This document shows, piece by piece, positions 5,873-10,130 of a stretch of DNA of 10,130 nt. Under the pieces are notes generated by a model. The model made no database searches and was not told the origin of the DNA. It saw only the letters and a program-made list of their open reading frames with translations. Within the stretch, counting starts at the first letter, position 1. Every line of letters starts with the position of its first letter. The DNA is from Pseudomonadota bacterium (GTDB lineage: Bacteria > Pseudomonadota > Gammaproteobacteria > Acidiferrobacterales > UBA6901), in contig JAJXUF010000114.1 in NCBI GenBank assembly GCA_021783175.1, forward strand, positions 1 through 10,130, written 5' to 3'. Position numbers and translations under genes: made by a program.

Positions 5873-7209
5873 GCTGTAGCCTTTTTCCGGTTAAGCGCCT
5901 TGGCGATGCGGAACTGCTGCACCAGTGGAATATGCGAAGGACAAACGTAGCTGCAGCAACCGCACTCGAAGCACCGCTCGAGGTTGTAGCGTTCCGCCAT
6001 CATCTCGTATTCGTTCTTGGCTGCGAGCAATCCCATTTGCGACGGGTTGAGGAATTTTGGACACACCTTGAGGCATTCGCCGCACTTGATGCAGGAATAG
6101 GTGCGCTGGGTTTCCACCGGCAGTTGGCCTTTGCCGAAGGCGAGCACACCTGAAGTGCCCTTGGTGACGGGAACGTCCAGCGACGAGATGGTCATGCCCA
6201 TCATCGGCCCGCCGAGAATGACTTCTTTCGCGCTGCTGCGTGCACCGACCTGCTCCAGCACGAAGCGCAACGGCGTGCCGATCGGAACGATGTAATTGCC
6301 GGGGCGTTCCACCGCCGGGCCAGCGACGGTCAACACGCGCTCGACGATACCCTCCCCGGCCGGAAGCAAACGCCCGAGATAGGCCAGCGTCATCACGTTA
6401 TTCACCAGCACGCCGATGGAAGCGGGACGCTGTCCGGCAGGTATCTCGCGGCCCAGCAAGGCGTAAATGATTGTGTCTTCCGCGCCCTGCGGATATTTGG
6501 TTTCCAGCGCCTTTACCGTAATGCTGCCGTCGGCAGGCAGCGCAGCTTCGATCGCGGCGATGGCATCCGGCTTGTTGTCCTCGACACCAATGACCGTGCG
6601 CGGCGCACCGCTGGCTTTCATGGCGATGCGGATGCCGCGCAGCAGGTCCTGCGTGCGCTCCACCATGACGCGATGGTCGCACGTCAGGAAAGGTTCGCAC
6701 TCGGCACCGTTCACCACCATGGTGTCGATGACGGTTTCCGGCGGTACGCTGAGCTTCACGTGCGCTGGGAAAGTGGCGCCGCCCAATCCGGAAATTCCGG
6801 TGCTCTGAATGGCGGCCATCAATTCATTCTTGTCCAGCGCATCGACATCGAGCGGCGCGCGCACCTGCACTTCCTGGCCGTCGGCTTCATACACGCGGAT
6901 GGTGATGGAATCCACCATCTTGCCGTTGGCGGCGGGCATCACTCCGATCGCTTCCACCACACCGGTGGCGGGTGCATGCACGGGCAGTGACACAAACCCG
7001 TCCGCCGTGGCGATGACCTGGCCGCGCAATACCTCCTGTCCCACCTGCACGCAACAGATCGCCGCTTTGCCGATATGCTGCGACAGCGGTACGATCAGCC
7101 GCGGCGCGAATGCCAGCCGGCGTATCGGCAAGCTTCCGGTCTCTTTGTGATAGTCCGGATGGATGCCGTGCTCAAACGTCGCGGCCCGTTTCAGAAATGG
7201 CAATCGCAT
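5869..7209 (-). CDS. rnfC: Rnf electron transport complex subunit RnfC (RsxC)
   Basis: RnfC is the peripheral cytoplasmic subunit of Rnf, homologous to NqrF-partner NqrA and to the Complex I flavoprotein. It binds FMN and NAD(H) and carries two [4Fe-4S] clusters. Numbering from the ATG at 7209 (446 residues): the N-terminal GIHPDYHKETGSLPI; the nucleotide/flavin region STGISGLGGATFPAHVKLS (136-154) and VVNGAECEPFLTCDHRVM (165-182); then CIKCGECLKVCP (Cys373, 376, 379, 383) and CFECGCCSYVCP (Cys413, 416, 419, 423). It ends 23 residues later, so it lacks the long Ala/Lys-rich tail of the E. coli RsxC and resembles the compact clostridial-type RnfC. An ATG at 7215 would add Met-Asn and is equally possible. 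Starts further upstream would run back into the PFOR gene, whose stop is at 7217-7219. The gap to PFOR is 1-7 bp, indicating one transcript. Confidence 0.95.
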   Translation of the reverse strand: MRLPFLKRAATFEHGIHPDYHKETGSLPIRRLAFAPRLIVPLSQHIGKAAICCVQVGQEVLRGQVIATADGFVSLPVHAPATGVVEAIGVMPAANGKMVDSITIRVYEADGQEVQVRAPLDVDALDKNELMAAIQSTGISGLGGATFPAHVKLSVPPETVIDTMVVNGAECEPFLTCDHRVMVERTQDLLRGIRIAMKASGAPRTVIGVEDNKPDAIAAIEAALPADGSITVKALETKYPQGAEDTIIYALLGREIPAGQRPASIGVLVNNVMTLAYLGRLLPAGEGIVERVLTVAGPAVERPGNYIVPIGTPLRFVLEQVGARSSAKEVILGGPMMGMTISSLDVPVTKGTSGVLAFGKGQLPVETQRTYSCIKCGECLKVCPKFLNPSQMGLLAAKNEYEMMAERYNLERCFECGCCSYVCPSHIPLVQQFRIAKALNRKKATA

Positions 7210-7216
7210 ATTCATC

Positions 7217-10130
7217 TCAGTTGTATTTGGCGGCGCGTTGTTTGAGCTTGTCCAGATTCGGCTCATTCATGTTCCACGGCGTACCGGGGTGGATGACACC
7301 GGCAGTGCATTTCTCTGCCGCCTTAACAAGGTCCAGATAACTGCCCGCCTTCGGATTGAGGACAACGACTTTTTTCGTTTCATTGTAGCCAAACACCTTT
7401 GGGTTGATGTTGATGCACTCGTCGCACGCCGTGCATTCCGGCGTGTCGACCCAGGCCTGCTCGTAGCCATCCGCATTGGCGGCAGATGCAGTCGCAACGA
7501 CCGCTTGCGGCGCATCGCTGGAGCTGAGACCCAGACCGGAAGAAAGCTTCTGGATCAGCTCCTGGCGCACGCGGCTGGCGATCGCTTCTTCATCCACCTG
7601 CGCGGCGACGCCGGTGCGGGTCACGTCCTTGAGTTGATGCCAGAACTGCAGACGCTCTTCGCACGCACGCACCATCTCCACCGACGTCAACACGCGCATC
7701 AGGCGGTTCTTCTTGTCCACCGACCAGATGAACGGGAATTTGCCATCGCGCTCGTCCTCGGACAGCTTGAGGAAATCGCCGAGCAACACCATGTTGTCGT
7801 TCCAGGTTTCCGGCGGCGCCTTCTTGAACTGTTTGGCGAAACGTCCTTCGCTCAGGGCAAAATCGGCGAACGTCATTGGCAACGCCATCGTCATCTTGTC
7901 GCCCTTATCGTCGACATAACTCAGGTTGTAGGTCGGCCAGTCGGCGTCCAGCGACGGATTGCCTTCCAGCGTGGCGCATTCGGAGAAAGTCACGCCCAGG
8001 TCCGGGTTGTAGCGGAACAGCGGGAAGGCGCGGGATTCCACCGCCATCTTGCTTTGCGCCACCGCGCTGTTGTCGCCCACGCCGTGTTCCGGCGGGCATA
8101 CCGCATACACGTTGAACAATGCCGGACGGCGGCTGTTCAAGCCGTCGATGAAGCTTTCCAGCAAGTGCGTGGTGTTGGCCAGCGAACCCTGCGTCACAAA
8201 TGAAGTGCGGTGTGCCATGCCGATGATGCTGATCTCTTTGCGCTTCTCGGTCTTGCCGTGCTTGCTCGCGCCGTACGGGGACATGTCGGCCACCTGGCTG
8301 ATGAAGCCGGAAGTGCACGCCTGCCCGCCGGTGTTGGAATACACCTGCGTATCCACGATCAGTATCTTGATCGGCTTGCCCGCCATTAGGGCACGCGACA
8401 GGTTCTGGAAGCCGATGTCGAACATCGCGCCGTCGCCGCCCATGGCCAGTACCGGCGGACACAAGTGCCATTCTTCGTCTGTCAGTTGTTCCCAGTTGAA
8501 GCGGGCAAAGAAGTCGTCCTTCTCCGCAGGATCGTAACCGCCCGCGAGTTCCATCTCGACCTGGCGCACGGTCTTGAATCCTTCCACCATCTTCGCCATG
8601 TGACCTTCGAACACGCCCATCGCCACCGAAGGCGAATCCTGGAACAGGTGCGATGTCCACGGGAAGGGATACGGGTTGAACGGGAAAGTGGACGCCCATA
8701 CCGAGGTGCATCCGGTGGAGTTGACGATACCCATCTCCGCACGGCCGTTCTTGCTCGGACCTTCCATGTAACGCCAGCGCAGGTCCTTGAGTTTTTCCAG
8801 CATCTCGCTCACGCGTTTCAACCATTGCGGATCGATAGGCTGGCCCGGATGTTTCGCCAGCAGGCTTTCCGACAGGTTGGCCAAGGTCAGGTCGTGCCCC
8901 TTGTTGGCCTGTACCGCCTGCATCAACGCTTGCGTATCGGTGAGATCGACCGAGCTGCTGAGTTTCATGCGCACATGGTTTTCCAGACCGGAGATCAAGG
9001 TATCCAGTTTGCCGAGGAATTTCTTCACGCGCGGCTGTTGCAGCGCCGTGACGGTGCTGGTGAACAGGTGGATGGTCGATTTTTCGCCGCAGCCCAGGCA
9101 GGCGCCGTCGCCGCTGGCCATGGACTGGTAGTTGTGCTTGTCCAGCAACAGAGTTTCCAGCGCGCCGACCTTTTCATCCAGGTCGTCAATGCGGCTGAAT
9201 TGCGGCGGCGTGGTCGGCAGGTCGAGCCAGAAGTTCCAGTCGTCGCGCATGGTTTCGATGGATTCCGCAGTTTGCGTGACCATCTTCAGCGCGTTGTCAC
9301 CGCACTCCGCCACGCAGATGGCGCAGCCTTTGCAGGTGTAGGGATTGATGGTGATGGAGAACAGGCCGCCGGCGCCCTTTTCTTTTTTCTCCTTCTGCGT
9401 CCAGTACGGTTTGGTCGTGGCAAACTTGAAGCTGCCAATCTCGGCGCGCAACAAATTCAGTTCCGCTTCCAGGCGGCCGCGATCTTCGCCCTGCGTCGGA
9501 TCTTCAGCGAACGCTTCGGTGATGGCATTGGCCAGCAGCGCGCGCACGTCCAGTCCGTCCTTGTCCAGCGCACTGCGCAACTTCTTGTCGATGACGCGGC
9601 TGAACTTGCGCAGGAAGCGCGTCGGACGTCCGCCGGTCTCGATCTTCTGGATGACAGTATTGAGCACGTCGGTCGTGGTGGTGACCAGTCCGGGGATGGC
9701 GCTGTCCGGACATTGCGTGAAGCAATTGCCGCAGGCAGTACAGTTTTCGGCGATCCATTCCGGATGCTCGAATCGCACGCCCGTCATGTCGCGATACACG
9801 CCGGTCACGGCGGGGATCACCGACAGGCCCATGAACGGATCGACCAGATTGTCGGAGCCTTGTCCCTTCATGTAGAAGCTGCCGGTCTGTTCCCAGAAAC
9901 GGTGGATGTCGGAAATGCCGCCGTCGCCTTCCGGCAATTGTTTCAGCATGACCGGCAACGCGGGTGCAGGCTTGCCCACGACTTTGGCGCGCTGGCCGAC
10001 TTTCATGATTTCCGGCTTGATCTCGAACAGCTCTTCATAGCCGCGACGCACCACGCGCAGGTTGTCGTCGACGATGCGCTTGCCCTTCTTGCCGAACTTG
10101 GATTCAAGCTGGTTCTCGATGGCAGTAAAC
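7217..10130 (-). CDS. Very large pyruvate:ferredoxin oxidoreductase (pyruvate synthase) with fused C-terminal ferredoxin domain, N-terminus beyond window
   Basis: This enzyme catalyses pyruvate + CoA <=> acetyl-CoA + CO2 with ferredoxin as electron carrier, using TPP. The frame is open to the right edge, so the start is not seen; 970 residues are visible (numbered from the edge). Order: end of the gamma domain (KFGKKGKRIVDDNLRVVRRG); [4Fe-4S] motif CTACGNCFTQCP (Cys130/133/136/140); a 125-residue insert; second motif CKGCAICVAEC (Cys266/269/272/276); the TPP domain with ACLGCGEK (Cys344, 347), NSTGC (Cys474) and YAVCPPEHG (Cys678) as proximal-cluster ligands, MGGDGAMFDIG (TPP/Mg) and DTQVYSNTGGQA. 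Last is an extra ferredoxin-like domain with CTACDEC (Cys899/902/905) and KCTAGVIHPG (Cys941). NifJ proteins (about 1,170 residues) have about 490 residues from the first motif to the end; here there are about 840, so the whole protein is probably near 1,600. The first gene in the window, it likely heads or sits inside the Rnf operon. The PFOR family is certain; the substrate could be another 2-oxoacid. Confidence 0.93.
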   Translation of the reverse strand, partial: FTAIENQLESKFGKKGKRIVDDNLRVVRRGYEELFEIKPEIMKVGQRAKVVGKPAPALPVMLKQLPEGDGGISDIHRFWEQTGSFYMKGQGSDNLVDPFMGLSVIPAVTGVYRDMTGVRFEHPEWIAENCTACGNCFTQCPDSAIPGLVTTTTDVLNTVIQKIETGGRPTRFLRKFSRVIDKKLRSALDKDGLDVRALLANAITEAFAEDPTQGEDRGRLEAELNLLRAEIGSFKFATTKPYWTQKEKKEKGAGGLFSITINPYTCKGCAICVAECGDNALKMVTQTAESIETMRDDWNFWLDLPTTPPQFSRIDDLDEKVGALETLLLDKHNYQSMASGDGACLGCGEKSTIHLFTSTVTALQQPRVKKFLGKLDTLISGLENHVRMKLSSSVDLTDTQALMQAVQANKGHDLTLANLSESLLAKHPGQPIDPQWLKRVSEMLEKLKDLRWRYMEGPSKNGRAEMGIVNSTGCTSVWASTFPFNPYPFPWTSHLFQDSPSVAMGVFEGHMAKMVEGFKTVRQVEMELAGGYDPAEKDDFFARFNWEQLTDEEWHLCPPVLAMGGDGAMFDIGFQNLSRALMAGKPIKILIVDTQVYSNTGGQACTSGFISQVADMSPYGASKHGKTEKRKEISIIGMAHRTSFVTQGSLANTTHLLESFIDGLNSRRPALFNVYAVCPPEHGVGDNSAVAQSKMAVESRAFPLFRYNPDLGVTFSECATLEGNPSLDADWPTYNLSYVDDKGDKMTMALPMTFADFALSEGRFAKQFKKAPPETWNDNMVLLGDFLKLSEDERDGKFPFIWSVDKKNRLMRVLTSVEMVRACEERLQFWHQLKDVTRTGVAAQVDEEAIASRVRQELIQKLSSGLGLSSSDAPQAVVATASAANADGYEQAWVDTPECTACDECININPKVFGYNETKKVVVLNPKAGSYLDLVKAAEKCTAGVIHPGTPWNMNEPNLDKLKQRAAKYN

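Noticed and set aside
7216..7266. Upstream start for RnfC
   Set aside because: It would overlap the conserved C-terminus of the PFOR gene and add non-family residues; the ATG codons at 7215 or 7209 fit better.
7163..8203. 346-residue open frame on the plus strand opposite the PFOR gene
   Set aside because: It is the antisense shadow of a gene with unmistakable PFOR motifs; it has no recognisable domain and no ribosome binding site.
7905..8825. 306-residue minus-strand frame inside the PFOR gene
   Set aside because: It is an out-of-frame reading of the TPP domain; the in-frame protein contains the conserved cluster and TPP motifs.

Overview
The window looks like a piece of a betaproteobacterial chromosome. 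I infer this from the moderately high GC content, the protein sequences, and intergenic repeats of the kind scattered through Gallionellaceae and related Nitrosomonadales. The genus cannot be settled from the sequence alone. Every gene I can support is on the minus strand, so transcription runs from the right edge to the left.

Layout in transcription order. (1) From the right edge to 7217 lies the C-terminal 970 residues of a very large pyruvate:ferredoxin oxidoreductase (PFOR/pyruvate synthase). It carries two inserted [4Fe-4S] motifs, the TPP domain and an extra C-terminal ferredoxin-like domain. (2) Directly behind it is an Rnf (ion-translocating ferredoxin:NAD oxidoreductase) cluster in the order rnfC-rnfD-rnfG-rnfE-rnfA. 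Most junctions are 4-bp ATGA stop/start overlaps. (3) A 59-residue gene (2662-2841) overlaps the rnfA stop. It encodes one membrane helix followed by a Cys-rich tail, and it sits where rnfB stands in the common rnfCDGEAB order. No rnfB is visible. (4) About 415 bp of non-coding DNA holds two separate inverted-repeat, MITE-like elements and a 34-bp direct repeat that copies the 3' end of the small gene. (5) ppsA (phosphoenolpyruvate synthase) starts at 2246 and runs off the left edge about 40 codons before its expected end.

How the genes could work together: PFOR interconverts acetyl-CoA + CO2 + reduced ferredoxin with pyruvate. Rnf couples ferredoxin/NAD electron transfer to the membrane ion gradient. 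PpsA turns pyruvate into PEP. In a respiring or chemolithotrophic bacterium, the arrangement fits an anabolic route: Rnf run in reverse makes low-potential electrons, PFOR acts as pyruvate synthase, and PpsA feeds gluconeogenesis. The catabolic direction cannot be excluded.

The most interesting points are the rnfB-less Rnf cluster with the small Cys-rich membrane protein in its place, and the oversized, ferredoxin-fused PFOR in the same apparent operon.
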